The notes beneath the pieces are model-generated. The model saw only the letters and a list, made by a program, of their open reading frames with translations. It was not told where the DNA came from and ran no database searches. 64,000 nt of DNA from Tenacibaculum larymnensis (GTDB taxonomy: Bacteria > Bacteroidota > Bacteroidia > Flavobacteriales > Flavobacteriaceae). Made by a program: the position numbers and the translations under genes. Positions 36,055-44,149 of this stretch are shown in pieces (position 1 is the stretch's first letter; every line of letters starts with the position of its first letter). The stretch is taken from NCBI RefSeq assembly GCF_028829235.1, contig NZ_JAIWJY010000001.1, positions 558,001 to 622,000 of the forward strand. Direction: 5' to 3'.

Positions 36055-37056
36055 TTACTTTTCTAAAGAGTACTTTAGCTCAATGTCTGGATCCATTTGG
36101 TAAGTGTAAATAATTGAATTAAAGTGAAAAGGATGCTCAATTCCCATTTCAAGAGGAATTGTTAGAGAAGACTCATTTCTTGTCAGCCAAATATTACCAT
36201 AAACATGCACCAATGTGTCCAATAGTAAGTAATTGTACTGTTCTATGTTTAATGATTTTACAGCTACTTTTTTATCAGGTAGTTGAGTAGGAACTATTGT
36301 GTTTACTGTATTTAATGAAATAGCTTCTCTAACGTCAATAACGGTATCAACTTCAACAGGTGTATGCTTAGTGTCAGCAATAAGATCGGTAGCTAAACTC
36401 ATTTTTATCAATACATTTTCTGGAATTACAGCAGTATCTTTTGGTAGTTGAGGAAGCAAGTTGAATAAAATAGGAACATAGCACTCTCTATATAACAAAG
36501 CATCCAACGTTTCACTAAAGAGTATATGATACTTTTCAGGTTCAGGTATTTTGAAAGTAACAGCATCAGCAGTATAGTAGTTTGTTACATAATTAGTAAG
36601 CTCCAGTTTTTTTATAAGGTTTTTAGCATACTCTAAAGATTTATCATTAATTTCTAGTAAAGAAAATTGTATTTCTTCAGGGCTAAAAAGTGGAGCAATT
36701 AGAGTAATAAACGGAGCATAGGGTCCACAACCAGCATAAAAAACACGGATCGTTTCATTAGGGTAATTTTGTTGCTTTTCTTTAATCGCCATTACCATAG
36801 CTTTTAAAAACTTTACAGTTCGTTTGTAATCTAGCAAACATTGTGCAGCATGATTTAATCCTAAAGCTTTTCCTTTTGCAGTTGTTATGGAGGCTAAGTG
36901 CTCTATATGATTATCGAATCCAGTGAGCTGAGTTAATTCTTTAAAGTAAGCGTGTATTTCGTTTATTAAATTTTCAATTTCAGATTGTTCAATAGAGTTT
37001 TTAAGTAAGGTAGATACTTTTCCTTTAATATCTAAAGTCGTTATATTTTCGCTCAT
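36055..37056 (-). CDS. Class I SAM-dependent methyltransferase-like protein
   Basis: 333 residues. An N-terminal helical part (1-105) is followed by a Rossmann methyltransferase core. Motif I is VFYAGCGPYAPFI (about 106-118) and an acidic post-motif is SLLEINDKSLEYA, then ADAVTF and FSETLDALLYRE, where Glu residues resemble the double-E loop of PRMT-like enzymes. The C-terminus is beta-rich. The substrate is unknown: protein, lipid or peptide are all possible. It is a lone gene with a TAATTTAG-type promoter upstream on the minus strand and a 434-base gap before leuS. Confidence 0.65.
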   Translation of the reverse strand: MSENITTLDIKGKVSTLLKNSIEQSEIENLINEIHAYFKELTQLTGFDNHIEHLASITTAKGKALGLNHAAQCLLDYKRTVKFLKAMVMAIKEKQQNYPNETIRVFYAGCGPYAPFITLIAPLFSPEEIQFSLLEINDKSLEYAKNLIKKLELTNYVTNYYTADAVTFKIPEPEKYHILFSETLDALLYRECYVPILFNLLPQLPKDTAVIPENVLIKMSLATDLIADTKHTPVEVDTVIDVREAISLNTVNTIVPTQLPDKKVAVKSLNIEQYNYLLLDTLVHVYGNIWLTRNESSLTIPLEMGIEHPFHFNSIIYTYQMDPDIELKYSLEK

Positions 37057-37302
37057 AAGTAGGTTAGTTGTTGAGCTCCCTAAATTAGAAAAATAGAATT
37101 AGTTAAAAAAGAAGCTAATGAAGTTATGTTAACAGTTTTAGAGACTGAAATTAAATCATTTATTACTCAAAAATAGGCAGTAAGGATATTTTTCAGTTTT
37201 TATAATAACTCAATTAATATTTTGCGAATAACACCAAATAAAAGAATTAGTAAAAGCACATAGCGTTTAATAATCATGATGTGTATGTAGTAACGTTAAA
37301 AG

Positions 37303-37398
37303 TAATTTTGATGTACATAGCACATTAGTACAATATAAAAACTCTCTTATTTCAATTTTAAACCTTACAAAGCTTAAATGCTTGTGAGGTTTTTTGTT
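37303..37398 (+). ncRNA. Weak candidate small RNA (promoter plus terminator)
   Basis: TAATTTTG (37303-37310) matches the -7 consensus but no -33 TTG is present at the right distance. About 50 bases further on, a hairpin (37361-37391, one bulge and one G-U pair) is followed by a T run. No gene upstream on the plus strand needs this terminator, so a transcript of about 80 nt is possible. Confidence 0.25.
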
Positions 37399-37457
37399 TA
37401 TTTAAGTCTTTATAAAGTATTAAAAGAACTAAACTTTTTACTTATCAACAATAACTG

Positions 37458-37465
37458 TAAATTTG
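37458..37465 (+). promoter_or_regulatory. -7 promoter element of leuS
   Basis: TAAATTTG, exact TAnnTTTG match, 25 bases before the leuS ATG. Confidence 0.65.
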
Positions 37466-37490
37466 CATCCTTTAAAACAAGCGATTACAA

Positions 37491-40310
37491 ATGCAATACA
37501 ATCATCAAGAGATAGAAAAAAAGTGGCAAAAGTACTGGGCAGATCAAGGTACATTTAAAGCTGAAAATAATTCTGATAAACCAAAATATTATGTGTTAGA
37601 TATGTTTCCTTATCCATCAGGAGCAGGGTTACATGTTGGGCATCCATTAGGGTATATCGCCTCAGATATTTATGCACGTTACAAGCGTCATAAAGGGTTT
37701 AATGTATTGCATCCACAAGGATATGACTCTTTCGGGCTGCCTGCTGAACAATATGCGATTCAAACAGGGCAGCATCCAGCAATTACTACAGAAACGAATA
37801 TTAAAACTTACCGTCGTCAGTTAGATAATATTGGGTTTTCGTTCGATTGGTCTCGTGAAGTACGTACTTCAAATCCAGAATATTATAAATGGACACAGTG
37901 GATTTTTATTCAACTGTTCAATTCTTGGTACAATAAAGACACAGATAAAGCAGAAGATATTGCAACCTTAGTAGCAAAGTTTGAAGCAGAAGGAAATACG
38001 AATGTAAATGCAGTTTCTGATGAAGATATAACTATTTTTTCTGCCGAAGAATGGAAAAACTTCTCTGACAAAGAACAACAAGAAATACTATTACAATACC
38101 GTTTAACATTTTTATCTGATACTGAAGTAAACTGGTGTCCGGCACTAGGAACAGTATTAGCAAACGATGAAATTGTAAACGGAGTTTCAGAACGTGGAGG
38201 GCATCCTGTAGTTCGTAAAAAAATGACCCAATGGTCTATGCGAATTTCTGCGTATGCACAACGTTTATTAGACGGATTACAAAATATTGATTGGCCACAG
38301 CCATTAAAAGATAGCCAAACTAACTGGATCGGTCGTTCGCAAGGAGCGATGGTTTCTTTTGATGTGGATGGACACGATGCTAAAATAGACGTATTCACAA
38401 CACGTCCTGATACTATTTTTGGAGTGTCTTTTATGACCTTAGCTCCAGAGCACGATTTAGTGTCACGAATCGTGACTGATGAGCAAAGAAAGGCTGTTGA
38501 AGAATACATAGAGGCTACAGCAAAACGTTCTGAGCGCGATCGTATGGCAGATGTAAAAACCATTTCAGGTGTGTTTACTGGTGCGTATGCATTGCATCCG
38601 TTTACAGGAAAACAAGTACCTATTTGGATTGGTGATTATGTATTAGCAAGCTATGGTACAGGAGCGGTAATGGCGGTACCATGTGGTGACCAACGTGATT
38701 ATGATTTTGCAAAACACTTCGGATTAGAGATTCCAAATATTTTTGCAGATGTTGATATTTCTGAAAAAGCAAACGATGCTAAAGATGGAATTAAATTAGC
38801 AAACTCTGATTTCTTAGATGGTTTAAATTATAAAAAAGGAATGAAAACTGTAATCTACGAATTAGAAAAACGTGGATTTGGTTACGGAAAAATAAACTAT
38901 CGTTTACGCGATGCAGTATTTAGTCGTCAACGTTATTGGGGAGAACCTTTCCCTGTATATTACAAAGACGGAATGCCACAAATGATTAATGCGAAGCATT
39001 TACCAATTGTATTGCCAGAAGTTGAGAAATACCTACCAACTGAAGATGGAAAACCACCGTTAGGGAATGCTGAGGTTTGGGCATGGGACACAACAACAAA
39101 CACTGTTGTTGAAAATAGCAAGATTGATAACGAAACTGTTTTCCCACTAGAGTTAAATACAATGCCAGGGTGGGCAGGAAGTTCTTGGTATTTTAACCGT
39201 TATATGGATTCGAATAACGAAGGAGAGTTTGTAAGTAAAGAAGCGGTTGACTATTGGAAACAAATAGATTTATATATTGGAGGTTCAGAACACGCTACAG
39301 GACACTTATTATATGCGCGTTTTTGGCAAAAATTCTTATTTGATAGAGGATTGTTACCAGTAGATGAGTTTGCTAAAAAACTAATCAACCAAGGAATGAT
39401 TTTAGGAACTTCTGCTTTTGTTTATAGAGTAGAAGGCACAAATACATTTGTTTCTAAAGGGTTAATAGGAGACAAAATAGTACAACCTATTCATGCCGAT
39501 GTTTCTTTAGTAAATTCTTCTGATGAGTTAGATATTGAAGCGTTTAAAAAGCATCCATTAAATGTTGATTTTAAAGGTGCAGAATTCATTTTAGAAGATG
39601 GTAAATACATTGTAGGACGCGAGGTTGAAAAAATGTCAAAATCGAAATACAATGTTGTAAATCCAGATTTAATTTGTGAAGAATACGGAGCAGACAGTTT
39701 ACGTTTATTCGAAATGTTCTTAGGGCCGTTAGAACAAACAAAACCTTGGAAAACTTCAGGGATTTCAGGAGTGTATTCTTTCCTAAAGAAATTATGGAAA
39801 TTATTCACAGATGAAAACGGAATCAATGTTTCTGATGCTGAACCAACCAAAGACGAATTAAAAACCTTACACAAAACAATTAAAAAAGTAGAAGAAGATA
39901 TTGAGAACTTCTCGTTCAACACATCCGTTTCTACTTTCATGATTGCGGTAAATGAGTTAACAGCGTTAAAATGTAACAAACGAGCTATTTTAGAACCATT
40001 GTTAGTATTAATTTCTCCGTATGCACCACATATTGCAGAAGAATTATGGAGTCAGTTAGGACATGATGAGTCTATTGCAACCGTAGCTTTTCCAAAATTT
40101 GAAGAGAAGCATTTAGTTGAAAGTTCTAAGAACTATCCAGTTTCTTTCAATGGTAAAATGCGTTTTACCTTAGAGTTACCGTTAGATATGAGCAAAGACG
40201 AAATTGAAAAAACGGTCATGGCACATGAAAAAACGCAACAACAATTACAAGGAAGAGAGCCTAAAAAAGTAATTATTGTCCCAGGAAAAATTATAAATAT
40301 TGTAGGGTAA
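37491..40310 (+). CDS. leuS: Leucine-tRNA ligase
   Basis: 939 residues, long for bacterial LeuRS but typical of Bacteroidota. The HIGH motif is HVGH (48-51) within PSGAGLHVGHPLG, and KMSKS is intact at about residue 714. The CP1 editing domain has TTRPDT and the GTGAVMAVPCGDQRDYDFA loop. An insert of roughly 60 residues precedes KMSKS (from SAFVYRVEGTN to the KMSKS loop), as expected for this phylum. The C-terminal tRNA-binding part is complete. It charges tRNA-Leu in the cytoplasm. Own promoter and terminator. Confidence 0.97.
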   Translation: MQYNHQEIEKKWQKYWADQGTFKAENNSDKPKYYVLDMFPYPSGAGLHVGHPLGYIASDIYARYKRHKGFNVLHPQGYDSFGLPAEQYAIQTGQHPAITTETNIKTYRRQLDNIGFSFDWSREVRTSNPEYYKWTQWIFIQLFNSWYNKDTDKAEDIATLVAKFEAEGNTNVNAVSDEDITIFSAEEWKNFSDKEQQEILLQYRLTFLSDTEVNWCPALGTVLANDEIVNGVSERGGHPVVRKKMTQWSMRISAYAQRLLDGLQNIDWPQPLKDSQTNWIGRSQGAMVSFDVDGHDAKIDVFTTRPDTIFGVSFMTLAPEHDLVSRIVTDEQRKAVEEYIEATAKRSERDRMADVKTISGVFTGAYALHPFTGKQVPIWIGDYVLASYGTGAVMAVPCGDQRDYDFAKHFGLEIPNIFADVDISEKANDAKDGIKLANSDFLDGLNYKKGMKTVIYELEKRGFGYGKINYRLRDAVFSRQRYWGEPFPVYYKDGMPQMINAKHLPIVLPEVEKYLPTEDGKPPLGNAEVWAWDTTTNTVVENSKIDNETVFPLELNTMPGWAGSSWYFNRYMDSNNEGEFVSKEAVDYWKQIDLYIGGSEHATGHLLYARFWQKFLFDRGLLPVDEFAKKLINQGMILGTSAFVYRVEGTNTFVSKGLIGDKIVQPIHADVSLVNSSDELDIEAFKKHPLNVDFKGAEFILEDGKYIVGREVEKMSKSKYNVVNPDLICEEYGADSLRLFEMFLGPLEQTKPWKTSGISGVYSFLKKLWKLFTDENGINVSDAEPTKDELKTLHKTIKKVEEDIENFSFNTSVSTFMIAVNELTALKCNKRAILEPLLVLISPYAPHIAEELWSQLGHDESIATVAFPKFEEKHLVESSKNYPVSFNGKMRFTLELPLDMSKDEIEKTVMAHEKTQQQLQGREPKKVIIVPGKIINIVG

Positions 40311-40330
40311 GCTAACCTTATTAATATAAA

Positions 40331-40370
40331 AAGCCCACAAGCAATTAATTTGTTTGTGGGTTTTTATTTT
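40331..40370 (+). terminator. Terminator after leuS
   Basis: Stem CCCACAA with TTGTGGG (40334-40360), A-rich upstream and a T run downstream. Confidence 0.85.
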
Positions 40371-40415
40371 TAAACTAAATTCGCGCCTTGTAAAAACAAA
40401 TTAAAATTTCAACGA

Positions 40416-40868
40416 ATGAAAAAGATTTTTAAAATTAGTTATGTGGTTTTGATGTGCCTAACTTTAGTAATGAGTAGCTGTTCTGATAGCGATAATGATC
40501 CAGCTGGAATTGCAAACACAAAATTATCAGGAAACGTATTTGGAACAAGTTTTACGGCAGAAGGTGGTAAAGCATTTATGTCTGGAAATAATGAACTTTC
40601 AGTACATATTACCAATATACAAGCAGATTGTAGTTCAGATATTTTTGATTACGAATTAGAGATTTCAACTTATGTGAAAGCAGAGTTAGGAACTTATGAT
40701 AATGTGAATGTAGTTTTTAGTAAGAAAGGATCTAACCCTTTAAACTTTTTTCAAGGAGTTGCGGAGGTAGTAAGATTTACAAATAATGAACTAACCATAA
40801 AAATAAAAGCAAATTCAAGTGCTGATAATTCAATAGAAGGATTTTTTACAGTTCCTTTTTGTGAATAA
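40416..40868 (+). CDS. Small lipoprotein of unknown function
   Basis: 150 residues. The signal ends in LVMSSCSDSDND (lipid Cys at about 22, followed by acidic residues, the usual lipoprotein export context in Bacteroidota). The remainder is beta-rich (LSGNVFGTSFTAEGGKAFMSG...) with two further Cys (about 69 and 149) that may pair. No domain recognised. It stands alone between two terminators. A TAAATTCG element at 40376 may be its promoter. Confidence 0.7.
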   Translation: MKKIFKISYVVLMCLTLVMSSCSDSDNDPAGIANTKLSGNVFGTSFTAEGGKAFMSGNNELSVHITNIQADCSSDIFDYELEISTYVKAELGTYDNVNVVFSKKGSNPLNFFQGVAEVVRFTNNELTIKIKANSSADNSIEGFFTVPFCE

Positions 40869-40888
40869 TAGTTAAAAATATTGTTTAT

Positions 40889-40926
40889 AAGAAAGCCTTT
40901 ACATGCATGTAAAGGCTTTCTTATTT
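40889..40926 (+). terminator. Terminator after the lipoprotein gene
   Basis: Perfect 30-base palindrome (40891-40920, GAAAGCCTTTACATG and its complement) followed by a T-rich tail. Confidence 0.9.
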
Positions 40927-40979
40927 TATGTGATAAAGTCAAAAACTTTTCTCAAATTTGCTTTCTAAAAAAATAAAAT

Positions 40980-41936
40980 ATGAAAAAAGTATCCCTTAAC
41001 AATTCATGGATTTTTGCAATAATTCCAATTGGTATTTTCATTTTTGTAGCATTTCCACAGTTACAAAACGTGTATGAAGCGTTTCATAAAAGAGAAATTG
41101 AAGTACAGCAAAGTGTACGAGAACTAGACTCATTACAACAGCTTACAAACCCCACAAGAAAAGATTTAAATGATATAAAACGTCTTGAAATTACTGTTCC
41201 AGTTCATAAGTTAAGTATAAGTAAACAACGATATACTTACTATAAAACTGGTGGGATGTTAGCGGTATTAGCTTTTATGCTTATAGGTATGTTTGGTTCT
41301 AGTTATTGGGCAAAAAGAAAGAAAAACTCACCAACCAATAAACAAATAGAGTTTTCTTTTGGTGACTTTACAACCGATGCTATTGGGCAAAACATTTCTT
41401 GGAGTGCTGTTAAAGGCTCAGGAAGTAATTTTTTAAGTGAACGCTTACAAAAAACAGCTTTTGGTTATAAAATAACCTCTAGCTCTTATTTGAAATTTGC
41501 AGCTTGGAGTTTCCTTTTAATGGGGTTAAACTATGTGGTTTGGTCTTTTATAGAATTTTTTGAATTTTCAAAAGAACCTTTAACATTTATGCATGGAGGA
41601 AAGATGTTTTTTACTTCAGGCGGTCCTTTTTTATTAGTAGGTGTTTTCTTATTATTTTCTTTTGGAGCCAAAGCATTTTTATACTCACAAAAAAGGAAAG
41701 TATTAGTTGATGGTGAAATAATACCTTTTCAACAAGTGTATGCATTACAAGTATTGTCAAAATTTGTTGAAGGAAATAAGTCAGGAGGTTATTATTGTTA
41801 TGAAGTTAATTTGGTTACTCAAAATGGAGAGCGTCATAACTTACTAAATCACGGTGATAAAGAATACTTGTTAAGCGATATGGTAAAAATAAGTAGATTT
41901 TTAAAAGTACCTGTTTGGAATAATGGAGTAGCTTAA
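40980..41936 (+). CDS. Hypothetical membrane protein with four predicted helices
   Basis: 318 residues. Hydrophobic segments are near 10-28, 91-109, 168-190 and 216-238. A coiled charged stretch (about 35-75, REIEVQQSVRELDSLQQL) lies between the first two. The C-terminal 80 residues are soluble (FQQVYALQVLSKFVEGNKSGGYYCYEVNLVTQNGERHNLL), resembling the short beta-domain found in membrane proteins that read a set point for lipid or ion state. I do not recognise the family. A CAAATTTG element at 40953-40960 is one base off the -7 consensus and could be its promoter. Confidence 0.6.
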   Translation: MKKVSLNNSWIFAIIPIGIFIFVAFPQLQNVYEAFHKREIEVQQSVRELDSLQQLTNPTRKDLNDIKRLEITVPVHKLSISKQRYTYYKTGGMLAVLAFMLIGMFGSSYWAKRKKNSPTNKQIEFSFGDFTTDAIGQNISWSAVKGSGSNFLSERLQKTAFGYKITSSSYLKFAAWSFLLMGLNYVVWSFIEFFEFSKEPLTFMHGGKMFFTSGGPFLLVGVFLLFSFGAKAFLYSQKRKVLVDGEIIPFQQVYALQVLSKFVEGNKSGGYYCYEVNLVTQNGERHNLLNHGDKEYLLSDMVKISRFLKVPVWNNGVA

Positions 41937-42123
41937 AGTAATTTATAGGTATTTGATAAACTTTTACTAATTTACACAAATACAAATCGTAAAAGCTGAC
42001 ATTATTTTATCCTGTAAAAAAAAATCATCCAATACATGTTACTTTTCTTCAGTAAGGGAGATACCTGAAAATGTTTGGAAAGAGCTTCAGTGTACAAATA
42101 GCTTATACCTCCAGCCAGAATAT

Positions 42124-43188
42124 TTGGAGGCTCTAGAAAAGAACAATAAACAAATACAGTTTTCTTATATTTTATTGTTTGATGAAAAGCAAGAAGCGAT
42201 AGCTTTTGCTACCATTAAGTTAGTTGATTTTTATTTAGACAGTGTTCAAAACGATTTACAATCGATTGTAGAATGGATGCGTTGTATGGGGAGGAAATTA
42301 CACTTATTGTCTTCTCAAAAACCCTTTAAAATACTTACATGTGGTAATACTTTTGTAAGTGGTGAACATGGAATTTTTATAAAACCTAATCAAGATAAGA
42401 AAGAAGTAGTAATACAATTAGCTAAAGCTATTATAGCCTTTGAAAAAGAGATTTCAAAAGAAACAATAGATGCTTTTATGTTGAAAGATTTTGTGAACGA
42501 ATCTCTTTTTATTACTGATGCACTACATAATGTTGGTTATAATTCTTTTAATGTGGACCCTAATATGGTATTAACATTAGAAAGTAATTGGAATACTTTT
42601 GAAGATTATTTAGCGGCATTAAAAACAAAGTATAGAGTAAAAGCTAGAAAGGCTTTGAAAATGAGTACAGGTATACAAACGGAAGAGATAACAATTGAAT
42701 CTTTAAAACAATTATTGCCCGAAATGGCGTTACTATATAAGAACGTATCAAATAAGGCGAGTTTTAATTTAGGGTACTTTAATATTGAAACGTACATGTG
42801 TTTAAAAAAGAACTTAAAAGATGATTATGTTATTAAAGTATATTGGTTAGAAGATAAGTTAGTTGGGTTTTTATCAGGAATGATAAATCAAAACTCGTTA
42901 GATGCGCATTTTGTAGGGATTGATTATACAGTTAATAGAACCTATGCAATTTATCAAAGAATGTTGTATGATTATATTTCATTGGCTATTGATAGAAATA
43001 TAAAAGCCATAAACTTTGGAAGAACAGCTAGTGAAATAAAAAGTTCTGTAGGAGCAGTGCCTCAAGACTTAACAATTTATTTACGACATAGAAAAAGTAT
43101 TCCAAACCGTATTTTAAGTTTATTTTTGAATAGAATTCAGCCAACAGAATTTAGGTTAATAAAACCTTTTAAAATAAAAAAAGTATAA
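42124..43188 (+). CDS. FemAB/GNAT-like acyltransferase (peptidogalycan biosynthesis-like), start uncertain
   Basis: At least 354 residues. The C-terminal half is FemAB/GNAT-like: YRVKARKALKMS, YVIKVYWLEDKLVGFLSGMI, FVGIDYTVNRTYAIYQRMLYDY and INFGRTASEIKSSVGA. Such proteins transfer amino-acyl or acyl groups to cell-envelope or small-molecule acceptors. The first possible canonical start is TTG 42124, but the same frame stays open back to 41971. It reads protein-like there (SSVREIPENVWKELQ, LYLQPEYLEALEKN), with no ATG, GTG or TTG in it. The true start may be a rare ATT/ATA codon, or a base may be missing in the A9 run at 42016-42024. Confidence 0.75.
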   Translation: MEALEKNNKQIQFSYILLFDEKQEAIAFATIKLVDFYLDSVQNDLQSIVEWMRCMGRKLHLLSSQKPFKILTCGNTFVSGEHGIFIKPNQDKKEVVIQLAKAIIAFEKEISKETIDAFMLKDFVNESLFITDALHNVGYNSFNVDPNMVLTLESNWNTFEDYLAALKTKYRVKARKALKMSTGIQTEEITIESLKQLLPEMALLYKNVSNKASFNLGYFNIETYMCLKKNLKDDYVIKVYWLEDKLVGFLSGMINQNSLDAHFVGIDYTVNRTYAIYQRMLYDYISLAIDRNIKAINFGRTASEIKSSVGAVPQDLTIYLRHRKSIPNRILSLFLNRIQPTEFRLIKPFKIKKV

Positions 43189-43218
43189 AGAATTAGATCC
43201 TCTTTATTGTATTAACAA

Positions 43219-44088
43219 ATGAAAAACACACAAGAATTATTAAATATACTTACCCTTGACGATTTAGGTGAAGGGAACTTTAACGGAGTAAGTAGAGATA
43301 TAGGAAGCCCAAATGTTTTTGGTGGTCAAGTATTAGCACAAGCTTTAAATGCAGCTTATAGAACAACACCAAAGGAACGTATTTTACACTCGTTACATTC
43401 ATATTTTTTAGAAGCAGGGAATTTAGAGTTACCTATAACATATAATGTACAAACTATCCGTGATGGAGGTAGTTTTTCTACGCGTAGAGTAACAGCGCAT
43501 CAAAAAGATAAAACAATTTTTATTTTGTCTTGTTCATTCCATAAAAAAGAAGATGGTTACGAGCATCAAAAGCCAATAAAAAAAGACTTAAAACAACCAG
43601 AAGAGTTATTAAGTTGGACAGATATGCTGGATCAGTTTGGAGCTTTTTTACCAAAGAAAATGAAAGACTTTTTAAGTATTGAGCGTCCTATTAATTTTAA
43701 ACCAGTACAAATTGTAAATCCGTTAGACCGAAAGGATTTACCACCCGTAGTTGATGTTTGGTTTAAATTAAAAGGAGAAGCATCTGATTTACCACTAGGA
43801 ATTAAACAACAAATATTAACTTATATATCGGACTATAATATTTTAACAGCTTGTTTAAATCCAAATGCAAGTGTAGCCAATTTTGGAAATACACAAATGG
43901 CAAGTTTAGATCACTCCATGTGGTTTTACCGTGATTTTGATTTTAATGATTGGATGTTGTTCTCTGTTGAAAGTCCTAATACTAATGGAGCAAGAGGTTT
44001 TGCTTGTGGAAATATTTATACTAGAGATGGTAAATTAATAGCTTCAGTTGCGCAAGAAGGTTTGATGCGTCCTATGAAGAAGAAGTAA
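43219..44088 (+). CDS. tesB: Acyl-CoA thioesterase II
   Basis: 289 residues, the length of TesB. The first hotdog repeat has GNFNGVSRDIGSPNVFGGQVLAQAL, with the family Gly-Gln pair. The second has the catalytic Asp in NTQMASLDHSMWFYRDF, followed by WMLFSVESPNTNGARGFACGNIYTRDG. The double hotdog hydrolyses medium- and long-chain acyl-CoA to free acid and CoA in the cytoplasm. It lies 30 bases after the FemAB-like gene and might be in the same transcript. Confidence 0.93.
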   Translation: MKNTQELLNILTLDDLGEGNFNGVSRDIGSPNVFGGQVLAQALNAAYRTTPKERILHSLHSYFLEAGNLELPITYNVQTIRDGGSFSTRRVTAHQKDKTIFILSCSFHKKEDGYEHQKPIKKDLKQPEELLSWTDMLDQFGAFLPKKMKDFLSIERPINFKPVQIVNPLDRKDLPPVVDVWFKLKGEASDLPLGIKQQILTYISDYNILTACLNPNASVANFGNTQMASLDHSMWFYRDFDFNDWMLFSVESPNTNGARGFACGNIYTRDGKLIASVAQEGLMRPMKKK

Positions 44089-44108
44089 TAGTTAATATAG
44101 ATAAGAAA

Positions 44109-44146
44109 TAAAAAAAGCCGAGTTAATTAACTCGGCTTTTTTTGTT
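44109..44146. terminator. Bidirectional terminator between tesB and the PiT-PhoU gene
   Basis: Perfect stem AAAAAAGCCGAGTTAA with TTAACTCGGCTTTTTT (44111-44142) between converging genes. Confidence 0.92.
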
Positions 44147-44149
44147 TGA

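Larger units (their letters stand above)
37057..37490. other. 434-base intergenic region between methyltransferase gene and leuS
   Basis: It holds a likely minus-strand promoter near 37085-37095. The stretch from about 37110 to 37290 is featureless apart from a meaningless short open frame ending at 37176. A TAATTTTG element at 37303, a hairpin terminator at 37361-37396 and the leuS -7 element at 37458 follow. No protein gene is convincing. Confidence 0.7.

Noticed and set aside
37054..37176. Open plus-strand frame reading ELPKLEKIELVKKEANEVM and on to a TAG, as a possible small peptide gene
   Set aside because: It lacks a start codon in a sensible place, overlaps the probable minus-strand promoter of the methyltransferase gene, and short Lys/Glu-rich frames are common in such AT-rich DNA.
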